This document shows, in pieces, positions 1 through 5,432 of a stretch of 5,432 nucleotides of DNA (position 1 is the first letter of the stretch; every line of letters begins with the position of its first letter). This stretch comes from an uncultured Kouleothrix sp. GTDB taxonomy: Bacteria > Chloroflexota > Chloroflexia > Chloroflexales > Roseiflexaceae. Below the pieces are notes generated by a model. That model was not told where the DNA came from. It ran no database searches and saw only the letters and a program-made list of their open reading frames with translations. The position numbers and the translations under genes were made by a program. Location: assembly GCA_937858455.1 (NCBI GenBank), contig CALLYN010000852.1:1-5432 (forward strand). Direction: 5' to 3'.

Positions 1-53
1 GGCTTGCGCCCTCCAAGACTCCCACGCGGGAGGACACCGCGTTTCTCGTGTCA

Positions 54-65
54 ATTACATGTAAT
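54..65. promoter_or_regulatory. 12-bp perfect palindrome upstream of the phosphoesterase promoter (possible operator)
   Basis: The sequence ATTACATGTAAT is a perfect 12-bp palindrome in an otherwise GC-rich region. It is flanked by GTGT (48-51) on the left and ACAC (67-70) on the right, which extend the dyad if one unpaired base is allowed. Its right edge lies 25 bp before the -10 box at 91-96, where a dimeric regulator could overlap the -35 region. The position and symmetry are seen directly; the regulatory role is inference, and no specific regulator family is recognised. Confidence 0.35.
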
Positions 66-87
66 CACACCAAAGCCCACGCGCGCG

Positions 88-96
88 TGCTATAAT
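88..96 (+). promoter_or_regulatory. Extended -10 promoter for the metallophosphoesterase gene
   Basis: TGC followed by a perfect TATAAT (91-96) makes a consensus extended -10 element. No good -35 hexamer is present 16-18 bp upstream, which is usual for extended -10 promoters. Transcription would start near 103, giving a leader of about 24 bases that contains the GAGG ribosome site (118-121) before the ATG at 127. The AT-rich box stands out strongly in this GC-rich sequence. Confidence 0.6.
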
Positions 97-126
97 GATC
101 GGCATCCGCCCCGTGCCGAGGTTCGT

Positions 127-1011
127 ATGCGCCTGGTATATACCGCCGATCTGCACGGCGACATCGCCGCCTACCGCGCGCTATGCGACTACGCGCGGGC
201 CAGCGCGGCGCGGGCGCTGATCGTCGGCGGCGACCTGCTGCCGCATGCCATCCGCCTCGACACGGCGATCGAGCGCCAGCGCGCATTTGTCGCCGGGCAG
301 CTCCGGCCGCTGCTGGCCGAGTTTCACGAGCGCGCGCCTGGCTGCGCGGTGTACCTGCTGGCCGGCAACGACGATTGGGCTGCCGCGATTGCCGCGCTCG
401 GCGAGCTTGAGCGCGAGCGGCTGGCGTTTCCGCTGCACGGGCGCGTATACCAGCTGCCTGCCGGCGATGCTTCCGATACTCTATGGCTGGCCGGCTACGC
501 CTGCGTGCCGGTGACGCCATTCAGCATCAAAGACTACGAGTGCCGCGACGATGGGGCGGCCGATCTGGCGGCGTTCGATTTCGGCATGGCCTACACCAGC
601 TGGCGCGGCCAGGCCGAGCCGATCGAGCGCGCGGCGCTGGCGGCGCGGCCTAGCATCGCCGAGGATCTGGCCAGCCTGGCGCAGCAGAGCGACCCACAGC
701 GCACGATCTATGTGTGCCACACGCCGCCCTTCGATACGCCGCTCGACCAGATGCCGCGCGGGCGGCACGTCGGCAGCCGCGCGCTGCGCGCTTTCGTCGA
801 GCAGCACCAGCCGCCGCTGACGCTGCACGGCCACATTCACGAGTCGCCCGACGAGAGCGGGCACTACGCCGCGCGCATCGGCGCGACCTGGTGCGTCAAC
901 CCTGGGCATAGCCCGCGCCGCTTCCAGGCTGTGTTGCTCGACACCGGCGACATCGCTGGTACGCTGACACATACTGTCTTTGGAAAGCCGGATCCCGGCA
1001 AGATGCCATGA
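127..1011 (+). CDS. Calcineurin-like metallophosphoesterase
   Basis: A 294-residue protein of the calcineurin-like phosphoesterase superfamily, which hydrolyses phosphomono- or diesters at a two-metal site. The metal-ligand blocks appear in the family order: DLHGD at residues 8-12 (D8, H10), GGD at 34-36 (D36), GNDD at 80-83, CHTPP with H198, and GHIH at 235-238 (H236, H238). The third block is GNDD where the classic signature is GNH(E/D); related subfamilies also vary at this place. There is no signal peptide or membrane segment, so a cytoplasmic enzyme is likely. The ATG at 127 is chosen because the fold begins directly with the beta-strand RLVYTADLHGD and GAGG (118-121) lies 5 bases upstream. 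The frame is open further upstream, but that part is unlike the family and covers the promoter. The gene appears to be transcribed alone. The substrate cannot be read from the sequence. Confidence 0.9.
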   Translation: MRLVYTADLHGDIAAYRALCDYARASAARALIVGGDLLPHAIRLDTAIERQRAFVAGQLRPLLAEFHERAPGCAVYLLAGNDDWAAAIAALGELERERLAFPLHGRVYQLPAGDASDTLWLAGYACVPVTPFSIKDYECRDDGAADLAAFDFGMAYTSWRGQAEPIERAALAARPSIAEDLASLAQQSDPQRTIYVCHTPPFDTPLDQMPRGRHVGSRALRAFVEQHQPPLTLHGHIHESPDESGHYAARIGATWCVNPGHSPRRFQAVLLDTGDIAGTLTHTVFGKPDPGKMP

Positions 1012-1103
1012 TGCAAGATCGCAAGGCGGCGCTTTTGCGGAAGCCTTTTAGCTTGTGCTACTCATCTTGTCGTCGTGTGAATGCTTATGAGATTCTTCAA
1101 CAG

Positions 1104-1108
1104 AAAGG
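1104..1108 (+). promoter_or_regulatory. Ribosome binding site that favours a GTG start for the MoxR-type ATPase
   Basis: AAAGG (within CAGAAAGG) lies 8 bases before the GTG at 1117. The two in-frame ATG codons at 1081 and 1087 have no purine-rich Shine-Dalgarno-like sequence at the right distance, and the residues they would add (MLMRFFNRKAHN) do not resemble the family's N-terminus. This site therefore decides the start in favour of GTG, with moderate certainty. Confidence 0.5.
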
Positions 1109-1116
1109 CTCACAAC

Positions 1117-2034
1117 GTGTTTAACGCTATTGGCGAGGTGCGCGAGGCGCTTGGCACTCAGCAGTATATCGCCTCCGACGAGATCGCCACGGTGATGTTC
1201 CTGGCCGAGAAGCTCGGCAAGCCGGTGCTGGCCGAAGGCCCGGCCGGCGTGGGCAAGACCGAGCTGTCGAAGGCGTGGGCCGGCGCCACCGGCCGCGAGC
1301 TGATCCGCCTGCAGTGCTACGAAGGCCTCGACGAAACCAAGGCGCTGTACGAGTGGGAGTACGCCAAGCAGCTGCTCTACACCCAGCTGCTGCGCGACAA
1401 GCTGAACGACCTGCTGGTCGGCTCGAAGACGCTGGGCGAGGCCGCCGACCGGCTCGCCGCCGAAGAGGACGTATTCTTCTCCGATCGCTTTCTGCTGCCG
1501 CGCCCGCTGCTGCGCGCCATCACCAGCGACAAGCCGGTGACGCTGCTGATCGACGAGATCGACCGCGCCGACGCCGAGTTCGAGGCGTTCCTGCTGGAGA
1601 TCCTCAGCGACTTCCAGGTGAGCGTGCCCGAGATCGGCACGATCAAGGCCAAGCACCAGCCGATCGTGCTGCTCACCTCCAACAATACCCGCGAGCTTTC
1701 CGAGGCGCTCAAGCGCCGCTGCCTGTACATCCACATCGACTACCCGACCTTCGACTCGGAGCTGCAGATTGTGAACCTCAAGGTGCCGGGCCTGTCGCCT
1801 AAGCTCGCCAGCCAGGCCGTCGAGCTGGTGCAGCGCCTGCGCGGCATGGAGCTGAAAAAGCACCCCAGCGTCTCCGAGACGATCGACTGGGCGCGCGCGC
1901 TGGTCGAGCTGAACGCCAAGCACCTCGACCGCGCCACGCTCGACACCACGCTCAGCGTGCTGCTGAAGTACGAGAGCGACCTGGCCAAGGCGCGCCGGGC
2001 GATCGGGCGCGAGGACCGCGGGCGCAGCAATTAG
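1117..2034 (+). CDS. MoxR-family AAA+ ATPase (CoxD-like)
   Basis: A 305-residue AAA+ ATPase of the MoxR branch; members use ATP hydrolysis to remodel or insert cofactors into partner proteins, often with a VWA-domain protein. Numbered from the GTG start: Walker A GPAGVGKT at 41-48, Walker B LLIDEID at 143-149, sensor 1 LLTSNN at 185-190 (N189/N190), a probable arginine finger in ALKRRC (R200/R201), and a C-terminal helical lid with the segment PSVSETIDWARAL from about 250. All catalytic residues expected for ATP binding and hydrolysis are present, and the length is normal. The alternative ATG starts at 1081 or 1087 would give 317 or 315 residues. The next gene downstream, 246 bases away on the same strand, encodes a CoxE-like VWA protein, matching the CoxD/CoxE pairing known from carbon monoxide dehydrogenase maturation. 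No dehydrogenase gene is in view, so the target is unknown. Confidence 0.93.
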   Translation: MFNAIGEVREALGTQQYIASDEIATVMFLAEKLGKPVLAEGPAGVGKTELSKAWAGATGRELIRLQCYEGLDETKALYEWEYAKQLLYTQLLRDKLNDLLVGSKTLGEAADRLAAEEDVFFSDRFLLPRPLLRAITSDKPVTLLIDEIDRADAEFEAFLLEILSDFQVSVPEIGTIKAKHQPIVLLTSNNTRELSEALKRRCLYIHIDYPTFDSELQIVNLKVPGLSPKLASQAVELVQRLRGMELKKHPSVSETIDWARALVELNAKHLDRATLDTTLSVLLKYESDLAKARRAIGREDRGRSN

Positions 2035-2114
2035 TGTTGAGTTATGAGCTCTGGGCTACAGAACGTGCACAGTCAGCGTGTTTGCCTGCGGCAGCGTGGT
2101 ACCTCATACTTTTC

Positions 2115-2155
2115 TGTAAGCATTTGTTCGCGCTCCGCGCGAACAAATGCTTACA
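2115..2155. repeat. Perfect palindrome 1 of the intercistronic pair (19-bp arms, TCC loop)
   Basis: The left arm TGTAAGCATTTGTTCGCGC (2115-2133) and the right arm (2137-2155) are exact reverse complements, separated only by TCC (2134-2136). RNA copied from either strand would form a 19-bp hairpin. No T-run follows on the plus strand, so it does not look like a simple intrinsic terminator. It starts 80 bases after the ATPase stop codon. It shares its loop, its inner GCGC, the TTGTTC block and its outer TGT/ACA ends with the second palindrome at 2221-2263. Confidence 0.9.
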
Positions 2156-2220
2156 CATAGAATGAGGAAAAACGCTGCTGGCGCGCTCAGCTTTCGGCAG
2201 AGCGGAGCTATCCGATGTAG

Positions 2221-2263
2221 TGTGTGCGGTTGTTCCGCGCTCCGCGCGGAACAACCGCACACA
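2221..2263. repeat. Perfect palindrome 2 of the intercistronic pair (20-bp arms, TCC loop)
   Basis: The left arm TGTGTGCGGTTGTTCCGCGC (2221-2240) and the right arm (2244-2263) are exact reverse complements around TCC (2241-2243). It ends 17 bases before the VWA start codon, so in a shared transcript a 20-bp hairpin would stand just upstream of the GAGAAG ribosome site (2271-2276). It is homologous to the palindrome at 2115-2155 and lies in the same orientation, as judged by the asymmetric TCC loop. Possible roles are intercistronic RNA processing or stability, translation control of the VWA gene, or a dispersed palindromic element; the sequence alone does not decide. Confidence 0.9.
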
Positions 2264-2280
2264 GAAGATCGAGAAGTACC

Positions 2281-3681
2281 ATGGACGACCGAATCATCCA
2301 GTTTATCGACGCGCTGCGGGCATCCGGCGTGCGCGTTTCGGTTGCCGAGAGCGCCGACGCGCTGCGCGCGATCGAGGCCACCGGCATCGCCGATAAAGAG
2401 CTGTTCCGGCTGGCCATGCGTGCCACGCTGGTGAAAGAGGCCCACGACATCCCCGAGTTCGAGAAGCTGTTCCCGAGCTTCTTCGGCACCGGCGCGCCGC
2501 CCATGCCCAACCAGCCCGGCGGCGGTATGTCGCAGGAAGATCGCGACAAGCTGGCGCAGATGCTCGAGCAGATGCTGGCGAACATGACGCCCGAGCAGCT
2601 GCGCCAGCTGTTCGAGGCCATGATGAGCGGCGAGAACATGAGCCGCGAGCAGCTCCAGCAGCTGCTGAGCCAGTACACCAGCCAGGGCCAGATGACCAAC
2701 CCGTACTACCAGCCGTGGATGACCCGCCGGGCCATGCGCGAGCTGCAGTTCGACCGGCTCGACGAGCTGCTGCAGGAGCTGCTCGAGAAGCTGCGCGAGG
2801 CCGGCGTGAGCGAAGAGGCGCTGCAGCAGCTGGCCCAGGAGGCCCGCGAAAACCAGTCGGCGCTGGCCGAGCAGATCGGCCAGGAGGTGGGCGCCAATAT
2901 GCTGCGCCGCGCCGCCGAAGAGCGCCGCCAGCCGCCGCCGATCGACGAGCTTCTCGACCGGCCGTTCGACCGGCTGCGCTACGAGGAGATCGACGACATG
3001 CGCGCGGTGATCACGCGGCTGGCCGCGCAGCTGCGCTCGCGCGCCGCGTTGCGCCAGCGCCGCGGCAACCGCGGCCAGCTGGATGCCAAGGCCACCATCC
3101 GCGCCAACCAGCGCTTCGCCGGCGTGCCGCTCGACGTGCGCCACAAGAAGAAGCACCTCAAGCCCAAGCTCACGGTGATCTGCGATCTTTCGACCTCGAT
3201 GCGGCCGATCGTCGCGTTCATGCTGATGCTGGTGTACGCCCTGCAGGACCAGGTGAGCCGCACGCGCTCGTACGCGTTTGTGTCGGATCTGTTCGATATC
3301 TCGAACGACTTCAACGAGTCGCGGCCCGACGTGGCGATCGAGGCGGTGCAGCAGCGCATCCGCCCCGGCTACTACAACACCGACCTGGGCAACAGCCTGG
3401 CGACGTTCGCGCGCGACCACCTGGGCACCGTCGACCGGCGCACCACGGTGATTGTTCTGGGCGACGGGCGCAACAACCACAACGACCCGAACCTGCGCGA
3501 TTTCGAGGCCATCCGCCGGCGCGCGCGCAAGCTGGTGTGGTTCAACCCCGAGCACCCGCGCCAGTGGGGCACCGGCGACAGCGATATGCTGGCGTATGTG
3601 CCGCTGTGCGACGCGGTGCACCGCGTCAGCAACCTGCGCGAGCTGGTCGACGCGGTGGATTCGCTGTTTGTGCGGCGGTAG
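2281..3681 (+). CDS. CoxE-like von Willebrand factor A (VWA) domain protein
   Basis: A 466-residue protein of the CoxE-like VWA group, usual partners of MoxR-type ATPases. Residues 1 to about 75 form a helical N-terminal region. Residues about 80-145 are rich in Met and Gln, with two similar short helices (MTPEQLRQLFEAMM and MSREQLQQLLSQY). Residues about 155-290 are charged and probably helical. The C-terminal VWA domain starts near 295, with the metal-binding MIDAS motif DLSTS (D302, S304, S306), T367-D368 in YYNTDLGNSL, and D395 in VIVLGDGRNN; it ends with a conserved WFNPE segment (from about 420). The MIDAS is complete, so divalent-metal-dependent partner binding is likely. No signal peptide or membrane span is visible. 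The ATG at 2281 is preceded by GAGAAG (2271-2276). By family analogy it works with the ATPase encoded upstream, presenting a target for ATP-driven maturation; the target is not visible here. Confidence 0.9.
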   Translation: MDDRIIQFIDALRASGVRVSVAESADALRAIEATGIADKELFRLAMRATLVKEAHDIPEFEKLFPSFFGTGAPPMPNQPGGGMSQEDRDKLAQMLEQMLANMTPEQLRQLFEAMMSGENMSREQLQQLLSQYTSQGQMTNPYYQPWMTRRAMRELQFDRLDELLQELLEKLREAGVSEEALQQLAQEARENQSALAEQIGQEVGANMLRRAAEERRQPPPIDELLDRPFDRLRYEEIDDMRAVITRLAAQLRSRAALRQRRGNRGQLDAKATIRANQRFAGVPLDVRHKKKHLKPKLTVICDLSTSMRPIVAFMLMLVYALQDQVSRTRSYAFVSDLFDISNDFNESRPDVAIEAVQQRIRPGYYNTDLGNSLATFARDHLGTVDRRTTVIVLGDGRNNHNDPNLRDFEAIRRRARKLVWFNPEHPRQWGTGDSDMLAYVPLCDAVHRVSNLRELVDAVDSLFVRR

Positions 3682-3724
3682 GGTGGGCTGACCATGCGCT
3701 GTGCCAGCCGCAGCGCCCTGCGAT

Positions 3725-3770
3725 CATGCCTCAGGGCCGCACAGCAGCTGCGCGCGCACCCTGAGGCATG
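3725..3770. repeat. 12-bp perfect inverted repeat downstream of the VWA gene
   Basis: CATGCCTCAGGG (3725-3736) and CCCTGAGGCATG (3759-3770) are exact reverse complements around a 22-base spacer, which itself contains the palindrome GCAGCTGC (3744-3751). It lies 43 bases after the VWA stop codon and about 80 bases past the 3' end of rnpB on the other strand, between two convergent transcripts. Neither side carries a T-run, so it is not a classical intrinsic terminator. It could be a shared 3'-end or RNA-stability structure. Apart from this repeat I see nothing in the gap 3682-3851. Confidence 0.6.
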
Positions 3771-3851
3771 CGCCACCGGCGCTGCGCACGGCACGGCGCT
3801 CATATTGGCATGGGCAAGATCTGCTTTGGCGCGAGGAGCGCGGGTTGGGGT

Positions 3852-4351
3852 GGCTAGCGACCGTACCCCCGATTCTGTTCTTAGGCCGCCATCTCTCTCC
3901 GCGCCGAGGGCGCGGGCCGCTCCTGGCTCGGCGGGCATTACCCGCTCTGCCGTCGCGGCGGCGATGCGAGTGAGCGCGGTGGTGCGAACGCCGGGGCACG
4001 CCCCGGCTCCCACACGATGAGCCCACCCCACGCACCTTGCTCCCCATCGGCCAGCGCAGTCGCCTAGCCGCCGGCATTGCTGCCGGCGCTGGTGCGCTCT
4101 TACCGCACCCTTTCACCCCTTACCTGTGCCATTGGCCATCGGCGGGACTGCTCTCTGTTGCCGGCTTGCGTCGCGGCGGCATTGCTGCCGCCGCGCCCCC
4201 GCTTGCTGTTTCGCGGGGTGGCCTTCCGCCTGCGCGCACGGTTCGCCGAGCGAAGGGGAAGCCCCTCTGCCGGCTGGCCGTGTGCCCGCGGGCGGGCGAG
4301 GAGTCGGGAAGTTCCTCTGGAGGATCGCTCCAGCGGCGGCTGTCGCTAGCC
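3852..4351 (-). ncRNA. rnpB: RNase P RNA, bacterial A-like architecture
   Basis: This is the catalytic RNA that trims the 5' leader from precursor tRNAs. Reading the minus strand, the 5' GGCUAGCGAC (4351-4342) pairs perfectly with the 3' GUCGCUAGCC (3861-3852) to close helix P1. P2 is GCCGCC (4340-4335) with GGCGGC (3890-3885). P3 is a small hairpin (4333-4317). Conserved blocks close to E. coli RNase P RNA are AACAGAGAGC followed by CCGCCGAUGGCC (4159-4134), GUGCGGUAAGAGCGCACC inside 4118-4088, GGAGCAAGG (4043-4035), the L15 loop GGGUAAUGCCC (3943-3933) whose GGU binds the tRNA CCA end, and ACAGAA (3878-3873). Two hairpins with GCAA tetraloops are visible (4195-4172 and 4088-4069). The P4 strands differ from consensus but still pair (see findings). 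The length, about 500 bases, is on the long side. Exact mature ends are inferred from P1, which could extend by two pairs. Open reading frames through this region are not genes. Confidence 0.95.
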
Positions 4352-4368
4352 ACACATGGAAGACGGCT

Positions 4369-4394
4369 GCGCGACCGGCGCTGTTCCGGCGCGC
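4369..4394 (-). other. Hairpin in the presumed rnpB leader
   Basis: On the minus strand GCGCGCCGG (4394-4386) pairs with CCGGTCGCGC (4378-4369), giving 9 pairs with one bulged T and the 7-base loop AACAGCG. It lies between the predicted transcription start (near 4410) and the first base of helix P1 (4351). A leader of about 60 bases containing a hairpin would have to be removed or tolerated. The pairing is seen directly; a role is inference, and chance is possible in DNA this rich in GC. Confidence 0.3.
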
Positions 4395-4416
4395 GCATCG
4401 GCTTCCACCACGGCGC

Positions 4417-4445
4417 ATTATACACCGGGCCTGGGCGCGCGCCAA
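4417..4445 (-). promoter_or_regulatory. Sigma-70-type promoter for rnpB
   Basis: On the minus strand a perfect -10 TATAAT (4422-4417) is preceded, after exactly 17 bp, by TTGGCG (4445-4440), which matches 4 of 6 bases of the TTGACA consensus. It sits 11 bases downstream of the transporter stop codon and reads toward rnpB. Predicted initiation is near 4410, about 60 bases before helix P1. It is the only convincing promoter-like sequence between the transporter and rnpB, so rnpB probably has its own promoter rather than depending on read-through. Confidence 0.65.
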
Positions 4446-4456
4446 GCCGGGGCGGC

Positions 4457-5432
4457 CTACGCCGCGCGCATGCGCCGCGCCAGCAGCTCGAACAGGCCGG
4501 TCATCAGCAGCGCGGCGACCAGCAGAAACGGCCCGAGCACCTCGAGGCCGTAGTTCGCCGCCAGCACGCCGATCGCGCTGGGCAGCACCGCGCCGCCCAG
4601 GCTGGCCGCCGCAACCTCGAAGCCCACGCCATTGGCGGCGTGGCGCTGCCCCATGAAGCCGGGCGTGGCCGAGATCAGCAGCGGGAACTGCGGCGCCAGC
4701 GCCATGCCCATCAGCGCGATACCGCCAAACGCCAGCCAGGGCGAGGCATTCAGCCAGATCAGCAGCGCCGCCAGCACCGCGCCGATCATGCTGCCGCGCA
4801 GCAGCGCCGTCGGCGATATGCGGCTCACCACCAGGCCAAACAGGATCCGCCCGACCGTCAGGCTGGCCCAGTACAGGCTGACCCACGCGCCCGCGAGGGT
4901 TGGCTCGATGTGGCGCGCCTCGGTGAGCAGGCTGTAGACCCAGTTGCCAACGCCGACCTCGGTGCCGGTGTAGACGAAGAACAGCACGATGCCAAGCCAG
5001 GCCACCGGCAGGCGCAGCGTGGCCATCAACGGCGCGCCGCGCTCAGGCGCGGGCGCATCGGCGGTGGGCGCCGGGTCGGCCCACATCTGGCGGGTAAGCG
5101 CGAACGCCAGTGCCAGCGCCAGCTGGGCCGCGCCGACGATCGCGAAGCCGACGCGCCAGCTCAGCTGGGCCGCCAGCACCGCCGTCATGATCGCCGGGCC
5201 AAGTGTCGCGCCGATGCCGAAGCACGCGTGCAGCCAGTTCATAGAGCGCGGGCTGAAGTGCGCGGCGGCGTAGGCGTTCAGGCCACCGTCGATGGTGCCA
5301 CCACTCAGGCCAGTGGCCGCGCCGAGCGCCACCAGCACCAGCCAGGTGGGCGCCGCGCCCGAGGCCAGCAGCGACAGCGCGGCCAGGCCGCAGCCCAGCG
5401 CCAGCATCACGCCGCCGCCGAGCTGCGCCAGC
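4457..5432 (-). CDS. Major facilitator superfamily transporter, N-terminus cut by the window edge
   Basis: A polytopic membrane protein; 324 codons are visible, the frame is open to the right edge, and the stop is TAG at 4459-4457. The visible part has about ten hydrophobic helices, so roughly the first two of the usual twelve, and the true start, lie beyond 5432. The GTG/ATG codons at 5410-5405 are internal, because LAQLGGG continues in frame upstream. The segment GTIDGGLNAYAAAHF followed by NWLHACFGIGATLGP resembles the sugar:proton symporters of the fucose/glucose (FucP/GlcP-like) branch. The polar stretch TRQMWADPAPTADAPAPERG fits the central cytoplasmic loop between helices 6 and 7, and a basic tail (RRMRAA) ends the protein. 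The substrate is uncertain; a sugar or other small solute is a guess from motif similarity. rnpB follows on the same strand with its own promoter. Confidence 0.88.
   Translation of the reverse strand, partial: LAQLGGGVMLALGCGLAALSLLASGAAPTWLVLVALGAATGLSGGTIDGGLNAYAAAHFSPRSMNWLHACFGIGATLGPAIMTAVLAAQLSWRVGFAIVGAAQLALALAFALTRQMWADPAPTADAPAPERGAPLMATLRLPVAWLGIVLFFVYTGTEVGVGNWVYSLLTEARHIEPTLAGAWVSLYWASLTVGRILFGLVVSRISPTALLRGSMIGAVLAALLIWLNASPWLAFGGIALMGMALAPQFPLLISATPGFMGQRHAANGVGFEVAAASLGGAVLPSAIGVLAANYGLEVLGPFLLVAALLMTGLFELLARRMRAA

Noticed and set aside
19..32. CTCCC/GGGAG hairpin with the loop ACGC at the left edge
   Set aside because: A 5-bp stem with no adjacent T-run (only TTT at 42-44); it could be the tail of an off-window gene but cannot be supported.
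1023..1049. Possible terminator after the phosphoesterase: AAGGC (1023-1027) with GCCTT (1043-1047), then TT
   Set aside because: The stem is only 5 bp with a 15-base loop and the T-run is very short; alternative weak pairings compete. Too weak to call.
1048..1923. A 291-residue open frame on the minus strand opposite the ATPase gene
   Set aside because: It is the complement of a gene with intact Walker A, Walker B and sensor motifs, and it has no recognisable domain of its own.
2158..2163. TAGAAT as a -10 box for a separate VWA promoter
   Set aside because: The matching -35 position falls inside the first palindrome (CCGCGC) and there is no extended -10 TG, so promoter support is poor.
2104..3621. 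A 505-residue open frame on the minus strand opposite the VWA gene
   Set aside because: Its composition (runs of Leu, Ala, Arg, Gln, Val, His) is that expected from the complement of a GC-rich gene. The plus strand here has a full MIDAS-containing VWA domain.
2715..3764. A 349-residue plus-strand frame overlapping the VWA gene in another phase
   Set aside because: It is almost entirely Ala, Arg, Pro and Gly, typical of an out-of-phase reading of GC-rich coding DNA.
3372..4031. A 219-residue minus-strand frame covering the VWA 3' end and part of rnpB
   Set aside because: It crosses the structural RNA and the antisense of the VWA domain, and has no motif or ribosome site support.
4113..4886. 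A 257-residue minus-strand frame spanning part of rnpB and part of the transporter
   Set aside because: It runs out of frame through the transporter and then into RNase P RNA, with Arg/Ala/Gly-rich sequence and no domain.

Overview
The window is GC-rich DNA that looks like an ordinary chromosomal segment from a Chloroflexota (green non-sulfur) bacterium, probably the Roseiflexus/Kouleothrix/Chloroflexus side. That placement is an inference from protein style, codon use and an A-type RNase P RNA; it was not tested by database search. No insertion sequence, phage gene, CRISPR array or tRNA is visible.

Layout, left to right. (1) Positions 1-126 are a non-coding leader holding a perfect 12-bp palindrome and an extended -10 promoter. 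They serve a calcineurin-like metallophosphoesterase gene on + (127-1011). (2) A plus-strand pair follows: a MoxR-family AAA+ ATPase (1117-2034) and a CoxE-like von Willebrand A (VWA) protein (2281-3681). These two protein types commonly work together as an ATP-driven maturation or chaperone pair. The 246 bases between them hold two very stable, mutually related palindromes (2115-2155 and 2221-2263). (3) Past the VWA stop codon lie about 170 bases without a gene, containing a 12-bp inverted repeat (3725-3770). (4) On the minus strand, 3852-4351 is the gene for RNase P RNA (rnpB). It is clear from its conserved blocks and its closing helix, and open reading frames across it are accidental. Its promoter (4445-4417, minus strand) sits just after the stop codon of the next gene. 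(5) From 4457 to the right edge, on minus, is a major facilitator superfamily transporter whose N-terminus lies outside the window. The moxR/VWA pair and the transporter/rnpB pair are therefore convergent.

The only functional coupling I can support is between the ATPase and the VWA protein. The phosphoesterase, rnpB and the transporter look like independent neighbours. I found no clearly new multi-gene system. The two signals most worth a second look are the pair of palindromes whose arms differ only by fully compensated changes, and the RNase P RNA, whose nearly universal P4 core helix carries several compensated substitutions.
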